Shown here piece after piece: positions 23,146 to 30,777 of a stretch of DNA of 31,123 nucleotides. This DNA comes from JBAYNS01 sp041678625 (GTDB lineage Bacteria; Patescibacteriota; Gracilibacteria; Peribacterales; Peribacteraceae): NCBI GenBank assembly GCA_041678625.1, contig JBAYNS010000002.1, forward strand, positions 1 through 31,123, read 5' to 3'. Every line of letters begins with the position of its first letter. Positions within the stretch are counted from its first letter, which is position 1. The notes below the pieces were generated by a model. The model worked only from the letters and a program-made list of their open reading frames with translations, had not been told where the DNA came from and did not search any database. The translations under genes and the position numbers were made by a program.

Positions 23146-24381
23146 CTATTTGCTGATGGGTTTGCGCATGAATGCGGGCACCTCCAGTTCATCTTCATCG
23201 AGCGGTACAGATGTAGAGCGTGCTTCGAACGCCGCAGAAAGATTCTCTTTGCGATTCTCGTCCGTATTGGAAGATGACCGTTGCGTGCCGCCGTGCGATC
23301 GCAGCGCCGCACCTGCTGTGCGGGAAGCAACCAGACTCCCTGATTGCATCTCGAATCCCGTTGCCACCACCGTGCACTTCACCTGCCCCGTGTAGTTATC
23401 ATCAATCACCGCACCAAAGATGATGTTCGCTTCTGGATCGGCCGCCTCGGTAATGATGCGTGCCGCCTCGTCCACTTCGAACATAGAGAGATCCGTACCA
23501 CCGGTGATATTGAAGAGCACACCCTTGGCACCGTTGATGGAAAGCTCCAGAAGCGGGCTATCCACCGCTGCGCGCGCCGCCTCTGCAGCGCGGCTGTCGC
23601 CGGTACCGTAGCCGATGCCCATGAGTGCCGTTCCAGCATCCTGCATGATGGATTTCACGTCCGCAAAGTCTACGTTCACAAGACCGTGAATAATAATGAG
23701 GCTGGAAATACCCTCAATGGCATGCTGCAGAACCTCATCAACCACCTGGAATGCCTCGGTGAGCGGCGTAGTTTTATCAATGAGAGAGAGAATCTTATCG
23801 TTGGGAATGACAATGAGCGTATCCACCTTTCCATGCAGATTCTCAATCGCCTGCTCCGCCTGCTGCTTGCGCTTGAGCCCCTCAAAGCTGAACGGCTTGG
23901 TAACCACGGCCACCGTAAGAATGCCCATACTCCGTGCGATTTCCGCTACAACCGGCAAACCTCCGCTACCCGTGCCACCCCCGAGCCCCGCTGTTAAAAA
24001 GAGCATGTCGACTCCTTCCAAACTGGATTTGATCTCTTCGCTGCTCTCTTCCGCCGCTTTTTTACCAATGTCGGGATTGGCCCCCGCACCCAAACCACGT
24101 GTCGTTCCACGACCGATGGTGATCTTCTTTCCTGCAGGATTGTGATAGAGCGCCTGCATATCCGTATTCACGGCAATGAATTCCACACCTTTCACCTTGG
24201 ATTCCACCATGCGGGAAATGGCATTGCTACCACCGCCGCCGGCCCCCAGAACACAAATGGTGGCACCGGGAGACATATCCGGCCGCACCTCTTGTGAAGA
24301 CGCGGACGTGTCATCGTGCGCAGAGGACGATCCTGAGCCTGAGCGCGATGCACTGAAGAGAGAACGAAGCGTATCCGACAT
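23146..24381 (-). CDS. ftsZ: Cell division protein FtsZ
   Basis: The tubulin-like GTPase that forms the division ring. In 411 aa the N-terminal Ser-rich tail (1-38) precedes the GTPase core: VLGAGGGGSNA, VNTDMQAL, the tubulin signature GGGTGSG (134-140), and NVDFADVKSIM with the catalytic T7-loop Asp residues. A low-complexity linker leads to the C-terminal peptide EVPAFMRKPISK, of the kind that binds FtsA. It follows ftsA after 33 nt on the same strand, an ordinary ftsA-ftsZ pair, but the usual ftsQ, murC and other dcw genes are not next to it. Confidence 0.98.
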   Translation of the reverse strand: MSDTLRSLFSASRSGSGSSSAHDDTSASSQEVRPDMSPGATICVLGAGGGGSNAISRMVESKVKGVEFIAVNTDMQALYHNPAGKKITIGRGTTRGLGAGANPDIGKKAAEESSEEIKSSLEGVDMLFLTAGLGGGTGSGGLPVVAEIARSMGILTVAVVTKPFSFEGLKRKQQAEQAIENLHGKVDTLIVIPNDKILSLIDKTTPLTEAFQVVDEVLQHAIEGISSLIIIHGLVNVDFADVKSIMQDAGTALMGIGYGTGDSRAAEAARAAVDSPLLELSINGAKGVLFNITGGTDLSMFEVDEAARIITEAADPEANIIFGAVIDDNYTGQVKCTVVATGFEMQSGSLVASRTAGAALRSHGGTQRSSSNTDENRKENLSAAFEARSTSVPLDEDELEVPAFMRKPISK

Positions 24382-24414
24382 GACAACGGGGGGTAGAGTG
24401 GTAGAGAACGAAGC

Positions 24415-25647
24415 TTAAGGAAGAAGACTTTTGAACCATGATCCAACCTGGCTTGCGGCCCGGCGGAGTTGCTGAGAACCCATACGCGGAGCGCTATCCC
24501 CCTCCCGCATTCCCCACACGAGCGTACCGAGTGCCGTGGCATATGCAGGATCATCAACCTTCTCAATCACGCCACCGACATCTGTGGGGAAACCCATCTG
24601 CACAGGAAGACCCAGAACATCACGTGCAAGATCCAGAACTCCGGGAGCCTTTACCGCGGCACCAGTGAGAAGTGCTCCGGCCGGCAGCATGCCGCTGCGG
24701 CCGATGCGCTTGAGTTCCGCTTCCACGAGCGTGAAAATTTCAAAGTAGCGCGCCTGCATGATCTCCGCCATGTAGCGCTTGCTGACTGTCTGAGAATCCA
24801 CTTTGCTCACAGACGACAGATCGATCATTTCCCGCTCCGCGATTTCTTCCGGCAACACGGACCCGAACTCGATCTTGATTTTCTCTGCGGTATCAATGGA
24901 TGTGCGTAGACCGATAGCAATATCGTTCGTGACGCTTTCACCACCAATGGGAAGAGAGACGGAATGGAGAATCGTTCCCTCTTCAAAAATGGCGATGCTC
25001 GTGGAGCCGGCTCCTACATCAATAACAGCAACGCCGAGTTCCTTCTGCCGCTTGGTAAGGACTGCCTCGGAAGCGGCAATAGTTGCCGGAACCAGATCAT
25101 CGATATCCACACCTGCTTGATCCACACATTTCTCGATATTCTTCACGTGCTGGATATGCCCCGTAATGATGTGGGCTTCCACCTCCAGACGGATACCCGT
25201 CATACCAACGGGATTCTTGATGCCCCGTTGTTCATCCACGGCATACGCCTTCGGTTCGATGTGCAGAATCCTGCGGTTTGCAGGAATGCTCACAGCCTGC
25301 GCGGCATCGAGCACGCGCCCGACATCTTCCATGGTGATTTCTGCACCGGAAATAGCGATCACGCCGCGGCTATCGAACGCCTCAATGTGCGAACCGCTCA
25401 TTCCTACATAGACGTGATTGATAGGTACACCCGCCATCCTCTCTGCATCCTCTAAGGAGGAGATGATATTGTGGATCAATTCTTCCACATCAATAACATG
25501 CCCCTTGCGCATACCCAGAGAAGGAGAAAGCCCCACGCCAATAATATTGGGAACATCCTGTTCTTTACTACCGTCTACAACGGCGACCACTGTACGGATT
25601 TTAGCGCTCCCAATATCCAGACTGGCGAGCACGCGTTCCTTTGACAT
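24415..25647 (-). CDS. ftsA: Cell division protein FtsA
   Basis: An actin-like ATPase that tethers FtsZ to the membrane. In 410 aa: phosphate-1 motif LASLDIGSAKIRTVV at the start, the 1C (SHS2) subdomain (about 80-165), phosphate-2 motif VAVIDVGAGSTSIAIF, the adenosine motif LLTGAAVKAPGV, and the C-terminal amphipathic anchor VGSWFKSLLP. ATG 25647 (MSKERV) matches the family; GTG codons at 25689 and 25683 would extend the protein. The 265-nt upstream stretch is unusually rich in inverted repeats. Confidence 0.97.
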   Translation of the reverse strand: MSKERVLASLDIGSAKIRTVVAVVDGSKEQDVPNIIGVGLSPSLGMRKGHVIDVEELIHNIISSLEDAERMAGVPINHVYVGMSGSHIEAFDSRGVIAISGAEITMEDVGRVLDAAQAVSIPANRRILHIEPKAYAVDEQRGIKNPVGMTGIRLEVEAHIITGHIQHVKNIEKCVDQAGVDIDDLVPATIAASEAVLTKRQKELGVAVIDVGAGSTSIAIFEEGTILHSVSLPIGGESVTNDIAIGLRTSIDTAEKIKIEFGSVLPEEIAEREMIDLSSVSKVDSQTVSKRYMAEIMQARYFEIFTLVEAELKRIGRSGMLPAGALLTGAAVKAPGVLDLARDVLGLPVQMGFPTDVGGVIEKVDDPAYATALGTLVWGMREGDSAPRMGSQQLRRAASQVGSWFKSLLP

Positions 25648-25761
25648 AGAAATCGGGTGGAAGGGGTTGGTGAAATTCAACACACTCACTCTTTAAATAA
25701 CCAGAGTGAAGATTGCTAAAGAGGAGTCTACGCAAAGGGAAATTCTTAGCGCAAGAGCATG

Positions 25762-25887
25762 ATGAATACGTTTGGTATTCATGGACACTTTTTTTGATCT
25801 TATTTTGTACTCAAGTTTTTTGGCTTAAATAAGGACTAAAGCACTAATAAAAACTTGAGATTTTACCAGGAAAAAACACATGAATAC
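25762..25887. promoter_or_regulatory. Repeat-rich region upstream of ftsA
   Basis: ATGAATAC (25762-25769) and GTATTCAT (25775-25782) form an 8-bp palindrome with a 5-nt spacer, and ATGAATAC recurs at 25880-25887. Between them, CTCAAGTTTTT (25810) and AAAAACTTGAG (25849) form an 11-bp inverted repeat. On the plus strand seven T follow the first palindrome after 6 nt. It may hold operator sites for ftsAZ; no regulator gene is seen nearby. Confidence 0.45.
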
Positions 25888-25912
25888 TTAATATGAACAA
25901 CCATGTCTCCCG

Positions 25913-26887
25913 TCAGGAGAAAAGAGAGAGCTGACTCTCACTCGTAGAATGTGCTGGTGTAGTCACCACATCACTCGGTTGAAAATGTGCAGTTCCGTAC
26001 GCGGTACCAAGGAGCGACTGAAGTCTTTTGAAAAGCAAAGTAAATTCCATTTCGCGGAAGAAAGCAGCAACGTTCTGCGTCGGCACTTGTGTAACAGCGA
26101 GTTCTTTGAGCGGCACCGGTAAAGCAATATCGCAAAGAAGTTGCGACATGCGTTCACAGAAGAATGCCTGCTCACGGTCACGCTCGAGCTTTTCCCGTAC
26201 GGCCGGGCGTATGGCATCCAGATGCGCATAGATTTCTGTAAGAGAGTCATACTGCTGAATGAGCTGCGCAGCTGTTTTTGGACCAATCCCCAGAACACCC
26301 GGAAGGTTATCGGATGCATCGCCGCAGAGCCCTTTGTACGCAACAACCTGATCGGGTCGAATGCCATATTTTGCTTCGACTTCCGCAGGGCCAAGTCGCT
26401 CCGCTTTTTGGTATCCCTTGTGCGGGATAACGATGGCAATTGTTTCACTGGCCAATTGCAGAAGATCACGATCACCACTGACAATGGAAACACGCATGCC
26501 CTCTTTCTCCCCTGCTCGCGCATAGGAACAGAGCAAATCATCCGCCTCGTACCGTGAATCGGAAACATGATGGAATCCAAACGCATCAATGAGTTCGATT
26601 ACGCGCGGAATTTGTGTGTAGAAATCATCGGGGGTTTCCGCCCTCCCTCCTTTATAATCCTCCGCTTCTTCGTGACGAAAAGTTTCCTCACCCTCATCAA
26701 AACACACCAGTAAACCATCGGGCTCCTCCTGCGCCAGAATGGAAAGGAGCATGGATGCCACGCCGAAAACGGTATTCACCTGCTCCCCCGCACTGGTCTT
26801 GAGTGTTCGGGGGATAGCCCAGTATGCCCGGTACATCAGGTGATGGCCGTCGAGGAGGACTAAATGCGCAATGTCTGTAGAGTGCAT
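25913..26887 (-). CDS. Stand-alone 5'-3' exonuclease (PolA N-domain type) with clamp-binding tail
   Basis: A flap-endonuclease-like enzyme for primer removal and repair. The 324 aa match the 5'-nuclease domain of DNA polymerase I without polymerase parts: LVLLDGHHLMYRA, a CFDEGEETFRHEE arm region, YEADD, SGDRDLLQL, the helix-hairpin-helix GDASDNLPGVLGIGPKTA, and a C-terminal helical part. The last residues are ESQLSLFS; QLSLF matches the consensus of bacterial beta-clamp binding peptides. ATG 26887 is preferred over a TTG at 26917. It is divergent from the glycogen-synthase-like gene. Confidence 0.93.
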   Translation of the reverse strand: MHSTDIAHLVLLDGHHLMYRAYWAIPRTLKTSAGEQVNTVFGVASMLLSILAQEEPDGLLVCFDEGEETFRHEEAEDYKGGRAETPDDFYTQIPRVIELIDAFGFHHVSDSRYEADDLLCSYARAGEKEGMRVSIVSGDRDLLQLASETIAIVIPHKGYQKAERLGPAEVEAKYGIRPDQVVAYKGLCGDASDNLPGVLGIGPKTAAQLIQQYDSLTEIYAHLDAIRPAVREKLERDREQAFFCERMSQLLCDIALPVPLKELAVTQVPTQNVAAFFREMEFTLLFKRLQSLLGTAYGTAHFQPSDVVTTPAHSTSESQLSLFS

Positions 26888-27003
26888 GAAACCGGCACAG
26901 AGAACAAGGTGCTCCAAAATGGCTTTTTTGGATCAAAATCCAAGAGTATTACAAGGGAATAATCAGTAAATGAGACAAGGTTTCCCCACTTCCTCAGAGC
27001 CCG

Positions 27004-27018
27004 TTTTTGCGCTACAAT
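27004..27018 (+). promoter_or_regulatory. -10 region of the glycogen-synthase-like gene
   Basis: TTTTTGCGCTACAAT, one base different from the sequence before the two-TM protein gene at 17236. AAGAGG follows and lies 5 nt before TTG 27030, a rare Shine-Dalgarno-like case in this window. Confidence 0.5.
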
Positions 27019-27029
27019 AAGAGGATTCA

Positions 27030-27653
27030 TTGAAATACTTATTTATGACTCCTGCCTCTCCCGCCACCGATAAAGCCATCGCATTCCGCTATAACGAGAA
27101 GACGCTGGAACAGAAAGTAAAAAACAAAACGGAGCTCCAGAAAGAACTCGGGTGGCCGGCCGAACCAAAGAGAATGATGCTCTGCTTACCAGCCGGAATG
27201 ACGGACGCACTCGGCGGCGCACTTTTGGAAGAAGTGCTGCCGGGCTTGCTTGCACTCCCCATGGAAATTCTAATTCTGGGGCAAGGGTCTACCAAGTACG
27301 GTACGCTCTTCACGCAACTGGCAAAGGAACACGGACATCGCATTGCCATTGTTCCCAACAATAAACCTGCCGCTCTACGGGCGATGTACGCCGCAAGCGA
27401 CGCCGCACTTTTCTTTGCCGACCCGTCACAACTCCCCGCACTCGCCGAGTGCATGCGCTATGGAGTGGTTCCCATTGCTCCAGCATGCGAAGCACTGCAG
27501 AACTACGACCCCGTGCAGGAGAGCGGTACGTCCTTCCTCTATGAGGAACCATCCGTCTGGCAATGCTTTGCCGCCATTGTCCGCGCACAGGAAACGAATA
27601 AGTTCCCGTTCGACTGGAGAACAATTCAGAAGCACTGCATGACGAGCATGTAA
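27030..27653 (+). CDS. Glycogen/starch-synthase-like C-terminal half domain (207 aa)
   Basis: Resembles the second Rossmann domain of GT5 glycogen synthases: KTELQKELGWP, LPAGMTDALGGALLEEVLPGL (the place of GRL-x-QKG), MEILILGQGSTKYGTLFTQLA (like LLGTGD-x-YE), AALRAMYAASDAALFFADP, and CMRYGVVPIAPACEALQNY. The N-terminal ADP-glucose-binding half and the Lys-rich acceptor loop are missing, and the catalytic EPCGL segment is degenerate (QLPALAE), so it is unlikely to be an active synthase. The start is TTG 27030, with a Shine-Dalgarno-like AAGAGG, or ATG 27045. It could be a binding or regulatory protein that kept the fold. Confidence 0.68.
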   Translation: MKYLFMTPASPATDKAIAFRYNEKTLEQKVKNKTELQKELGWPAEPKRMMLCLPAGMTDALGGALLEEVLPGLLALPMEILILGQGSTKYGTLFTQLAKEHGHRIAIVPNNKPAALRAMYAASDAALFFADPSQLPALAECMRYGVVPIAPACEALQNYDPVQESGTSFLYEEPSVWQCFAAIVRAQETNKFPFDWRTIQKHCMTSM

Positions 27654-27730
27654 TGAGTGCGAATTATTGCACGGAAAACTTCGCAAGCTCTTTACGAATA
27701 CAGAAAGCATCATTACCATCTTCTGCGCAG

Positions 27731-27806
27731 GGGTCAGTAGCTCAGTTGGTAGAGCAGGAGACTCTTAATCTCTTGGTCGTGGGTTCGAGTCCCGCCTGAC
27801 CCACCA
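27731..27806 (+). tRNA. tRNA-Lys(CTT)
   Basis: A 76-nt cloverleaf with encoded CCA: acceptor GGGTCAG/CTGACCC, D stem GCTC/GAGC, anticodon stem GGAGA/TCTCT around CTCTTAA (anticodon CTT), T arm TGGG, TTCGAGT, CCCG, and A73. It lies 77 nt after the glycogen-synthase-like gene on the same strand. Confidence 0.97.
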
Positions 27807-27824
27807 AAACCTCCGTGTAGCGAA

Positions 27825-27847
27825 GCAAAAGTGGAATCCATTTTTGC
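27825..27847. terminator. Possible terminator hairpin after tRNA-Lys
   Basis: GCAAAAGTGG, loop AAT, CCATTTTTGC pair over 10 positions, one of them G-U. The T-run is inside the stem, so efficiency is uncertain. It also lies just past the 3' end of the convergent transporter gene. Confidence 0.4.
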
Positions 27848-27879
27848 AAGGCTTCCTAGCTACGGTTGGCAAGCCATAC

Positions 27880-28545
27880 TTATACATCCGACTTCTTTAT
27901 AATATGACTGAGATACATAAACGGTGTATCTATAAGTGCCATGCATACTTTGAAAACATATGCTGCAATCATGAGTTGAAAAATATTCTCGTATACACCA
28001 TAAAATGCGAGTGGATAGAATCCAAGTACATCAATTAATTGCGAAGTCATAGTACTTAGATTGTTACGTAGCCAAAGTCGTTTGCCTCCAGTGATCATCT
28101 TCAATTTATGGAAAAACCATATATCGAAGTGCTGTTCAACAATGAACATTATAAAAGAAGCAATGAGGATACGCGGCGAAATTGCGAGTAATGCTTTAAT
28201 ATGAGGCTGTACAAAATCGCTACTGTGGGGAATGAAAAGTATTGCCAATTGTGTGACCAGACCTATGGTGAGACCAACGACAACTGCTACCCATATTATC
28301 ATGCGTGCCTCTTTGCTTCCCTGATGTTCAGCTACCATGTCTGTTGACAGAAAAATAGTCGCATAAAAAATCTCCATCATGGCAAATGGAAAACCGAACA
28401 TATTCACCACCATTGGTGCAAGAAAGAAAGTTAACGTTCCAATCGCACCAATATATGCAAAAAAGATACTTTTCCCTAAACGAAATGATAAGAGTGCTAG
28501 GGAAAGCGTTGTGAGCAATGTGAGAATGAACAGCAAAAGATTCAT
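27880..28545 (-). CDS. Queuosine precursor transporter family (COG1738/YhhQ-like)
   Basis: A membrane protein of about six spans in 221 aa. The signature pieces of the family are seen: STDMVAEHQGSKEAR (place of SDILSEVYGKKEAR) and LRNNLSTMTSQLIDVLGF with YPLAFYG. Family members import queuosine precursors such as preQ0, preQ1 or queuine. No queuosine enzyme (Tgt, QueA) and no preQ1 riboswitch consensus is seen near it. A -10-like TATTAT ends 6 nt before the ATG, so the mRNA is probably leaderless. It is visibly more AT-rich than truB next to it, hinting at separate acquisition. Confidence 0.85.
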   Translation of the reverse strand: MNLLLFILTLLTTLSLALLSFRLGKSIFFAYIGAIGTLTFFLAPMVVNMFGFPFAMMEIFYATIFLSTDMVAEHQGSKEARMIIWVAVVVGLTIGLVTQLAILFIPHSSDFVQPHIKALLAISPRILIASFIMFIVEQHFDIWFFHKLKMITGGKRLWLRNNLSTMTSQLIDVLGFYPLAFYGVYENIFQLMIAAYVFKVCMALIDTPFMYLSHIIKKSDV

Positions 28546-28630
28546 ACTTCCATAATACTACTATTCTTCGTAGAACAGTTCACATGATTATGATCTAGCA
28601 CGAGTATATCGACATATCGAGTTTATACAC

Positions 28631-29491
28631 TCACAGCACCTTCCGCGCATGCGCCTGCCCGCTCCCGTCCTTTGCAGGATCCACAACGGCAACGGGAAGA
28701 TCTTCAAACCATGCAATTGTGCTCGGAGTAACGGTGAAAGGAATATTTCTTCCGTTACGAATGTCGGTCATCTGCTGCGGCGTCAGCTGGACCTGCGGGC
28801 GGGCGGCAAGAATATCTTTAAGAGGAACAACGTGCACCCACTGTACATCATCCAGCGCAACTGCATCCTGTACTGACCATTCTCCCACTTGCGTGCGCTT
28901 GAGTCCGGCAAGATATCCACCGCAACGCAGTACCTGACCCAGATCGTGCGCGAGCGACCGGATGTACGTTCCACTGGAGCAGGCAACGCGGAGTGTAAGG
29001 TTGGGATATGCATACGCGACGATATCGCATTCGGTAATTTCCACCTCGCGCGGAGGAATGTTTACTCCCCTGCCTTGACGCATCTTGCGGTACGCACGTT
29101 CGCCACCGACCTTCACTGCGGAATACGCCGGCGGAATTTGTTCCACTTTTCCCAGAAAACGATCTTCGATGGTATTGCGAATGGTAATTTCCGTCGGCTC
29201 ATCAACACCTGGCTTGCGCAGAATCTGCTCGATAACACCTTCGCGGTCATACGTTGTGCTCACGGCACCAAAACAAATGTGAGCTTCGTATGCCTTGGGT
29301 AGTTCATTAAAGAGTTCGACAACTTTGAGTGCCTTAGCTCCAACAGCCATAACTAGCAGACCGCTCGCCGCAGGATCCAGTGTGCCCAGATGTCCGATCT
29401 TCCGCTCACCGAGTATACGACGTACTTGCGCCACGCAATCGTGACTCGTAGGACCTACCGGTTTATCAATGAAGAGAAATCCGTGCCGCAT
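28631..29491 (-). CDS. truB: tRNA pseudouridine-55 synthase TruB
   Basis: Converts U55 in the T loop of tRNAs to pseudouridine. In 286 aa: FIDKPVGPTSHD near the start, the catalytic motif GHLGTLDPAASGLL with Asp39, KAYEAHICFG, QIPPAYSAVKVGGERAY, SCSSGTYIRSLAHDLG (seen as CSSGTYIRSLAHDLG), GGYLAGLKRTQVG, and a short C-terminal PUA-like part. ATG 29491 (MRHGFLFIDKP) matches the family; an upstream start at 29533 is unlikely. Its start is 148 bp from that of the divergent four-TM protein gene. Confidence 0.96.
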   Translation of the reverse strand: MRHGFLFIDKPVGPTSHDCVAQVRRILGERKIGHLGTLDPAASGLLVMAVGAKALKVVELFNELPKAYEAHICFGAVSTTYDREGVIEQILRKPGVDEPTEITIRNTIEDRFLGKVEQIPPAYSAVKVGGERAYRKMRQGRGVNIPPREVEITECDIVAYAYPNLTLRVACSSGTYIRSLAHDLGQVLRCGGYLAGLKRTQVGEWSVQDAVALDDVQWVHVVPLKDILAARPQVQLTPQQMTDIRNGRNIPFTVTPSTIAWFEDLPVAVVDPAKDGSGQAHARKVL

Positions 29492-29543
29492 GTGCGCAGA
29501 AGAGTAGCACGAACGAACGGAGTAGGAATGCAACTTCTTCCTC

Positions 29544-29595
29544 TAATCCCCAGTACTCTCATCCCTAATCCCAAGTATTCTAATCCCAAGTATTC
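29544..29595 (+). repeat. 15-bp direct repeats upstream of the four-TM gene
   Basis: TAATCCCAAGTATTC occurs twice in tandem (29566 and 29581), with a diverged third copy TAATCCCCAGTACTC at 29544. They end 8 bp before the -35 hexamer of the next gene. Confidence 0.7.
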
Positions 29596-29602
29596 TAATT
29601 TC

Positions 29603-29631
29603 TTGGCACTTTCTTCCGGGAAAGGTACTAT
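29603..29631 (+). promoter_or_regulatory. Promoter of the four-TM gene
   Basis: TTGGCA, a 17-nt spacer and TACTAT, ending 7 nt before the ATG: the best-formed promoter in the window, predicting a leaderless mRNA. Confidence 0.6.
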
Positions 29632-29638
29632 AGCCTCC

Positions 29639-30193
29639 ATGGACATTACCTTGAGCTGGGATCTGTTCGTGATCGTGTTCTTCGCGATGGTCATCGCGTA
29701 TAGCTTCATTATTGGTAAACACGAATCGGTAAAAATCATCATTGCAACGTACATCGCTACCGTTGCCGTGCAGGGACTGGGCAACATTATCGAGCGCATT
29801 ACCGGGAATTCTCAGCCGGTACTCATTGTGCTGGGGCTTTCGGTGGATACCAGTCTGCTCGCTATCTTAAAACTGGTGATCTTCGTCGCCATTATCATTG
29901 TCATTGTCATTCGGGGCGGTATTGACGTCCGCTACGACAAAGAGCCTCACTCGGCGCTCAATGCTCTTTTCACCGGACTCTTTGGCTGCGCCACTGCAGG
30001 GTTGCTCCTTTCTACACTCCTGACATTTATCACAGGGAGCCCTCTGCTGGATGCCAATCTCTCTCAGAGCATTGCCACCTCTGCATTACTGGAACAAAGC
30101 AAACTCATGCAGCTCTTGATTCTGAATCAGGATCTTTGGTTTTCGTTCCCGGCACTGCTTCTTGTGGGTGTCGGATTTCTTAGTAGCGAATAA
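29639..30193 (+). CDS. Four-TM membrane protein upstream of pilin-like genes (184 aa)
   Basis: Hydrophobic segments lie at about residues 7-25, 30-48, 66-95 and 112-135, with a further hydrophobic C-terminal stretch (FPALLLVGVGFL). The N-terminus MDITLSWDLFVIVFFAMVIA with YSFIIGKHESVKIIIATYIA resembles CvpA-like proteins only loosely. ATG 29639 is chosen because of the promoter spacing; the frame is open further upstream inside the truB region, which is antisense. Position directly before two pilin-like genes on the same strand suggests a role in their export or assembly, but this rests on neighbourhood alone. Confidence 0.7.
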   Translation: MDITLSWDLFVIVFFAMVIAYSFIIGKHESVKIIIATYIATVAVQGLGNIIERITGNSQPVLIVLGLSVDTSLLAILKLVIFVAIIIVIVIRGGIDVRYDKEPHSALNALFTGLFGCATAGLLLSTLLTFITGSPLLDANLSQSIATSALLEQSKLMQLLILNQDLWFSFPALLLVGVGFLSSE

Positions 30194-30297
30194 TTTAATC
30201 GATGAGTCAAGCTCCAATGGGGCTGTGCGGGGTGAGGAGAGCTTGCCAAAGCCATGCGCTTTCCTCCAGAATGCTTGATGAATTCCCCCTCTTCCTC

Positions 30298-30654
30298 ATG
30301 ATGGTGTCCTCCCTCAAGAAAACCACGCAGGCTCTTGCTGCCTCCTCACTGGGCTGGCTTGCAACAGCTTCCGTTGCATACGCAGAATTATTTGGTGACG
30401 TTCCGCCTATCGGAGCAGATCCCGATGATCCGCGCGGTGCGGTCATCGGTATTATAGAAAAGGTCCTGAGCTTTATGGCCTTGATCGCTGTGGTCATCAT
30501 CGTCATTGCCGGTATCCGTCTGGTGGTGTCTCAAGGTGATGAAACCGCAGTCGATAAAGGGAAGAAAACCATTCTCTTCGCTGTTATCGGTTTGATCGTT
30601 ATTCTGCTGGCCAGTGCCATTGTCGGATTCGTCGCCGATATTGCGACAACCTGA
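30298..30654 (+). CDS. T4SS-pilin-like (TrbC/VirB2-type) protein 1 (118 aa)
   Basis: A signal peptide (MMVSSLKKTTQALAASSLG onward) ends at A-Y-A, after which the mature protein starts ELFGDVPPIGADPDD. Two membrane helices follow: IIEKVLSFMALIAVVIIVIA and TILFAVIGLIVILLASAIVG, joined by the polar loop GIRLVVSQGDETAVDKGKK. This hairpin is the T4SS-pilin/TrbC-VirB2 layout. ATG 30298 or 30301 gives the right signal peptide; the longer frame from 30202 does not. It has a close paralogue immediately downstream and a strong terminator after it. Whether a conjugative system exists cannot be judged here, as no VirB4/VirD4 ATPase is in the window. Confidence 0.83.
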   Translation: MMVSSLKKTTQALAASSLGWLATASVAYAELFGDVPPIGADPDDPRGAVIGIIEKVLSFMALIAVVIIVIAGIRLVVSQGDETAVDKGKKTILFAVIGLIVILLASAIVGFVADIATT

Positions 30655-30672
30655 GTTCTAGAATTCCCTATG

Positions 30673-30700
30673 AAAGCCCTGCTTCCTGCAGGGCTTTTTT
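30673..30700 (+). terminator. Strong intrinsic terminator
   Basis: AAAGCCCTGC, loop TTCCT, GCAGGGCTTT, followed by more T to give six in a row. A textbook rho-independent terminator 18 nt after the first pilin-like gene; the second pilin-like gene must therefore have its own promoter. Confidence 0.93.
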
Positions 30701-30777
30701 GTATAAGCCGCACAGAACTTGACCTTGCCAAGGAGCAGTGCATGGAGTAACAATAAGGGAAATTTCTCCTCTTTCTA

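Noticed and set aside
27844..28038. Plus-strand 64-codon frame after tRNA-Lys
   Set aside because: Starts in a hairpin and is antisense to the transporter gene; composition is not protein-like.
28546..28630. preQ1 riboswitch upstream of the queuosine-precursor transporter gene
   Set aside because: The stretch lacks the preQ1 aptamer consensus and the -10 hexamer lies 6 nt from the ATG, leaving no room for a leader.
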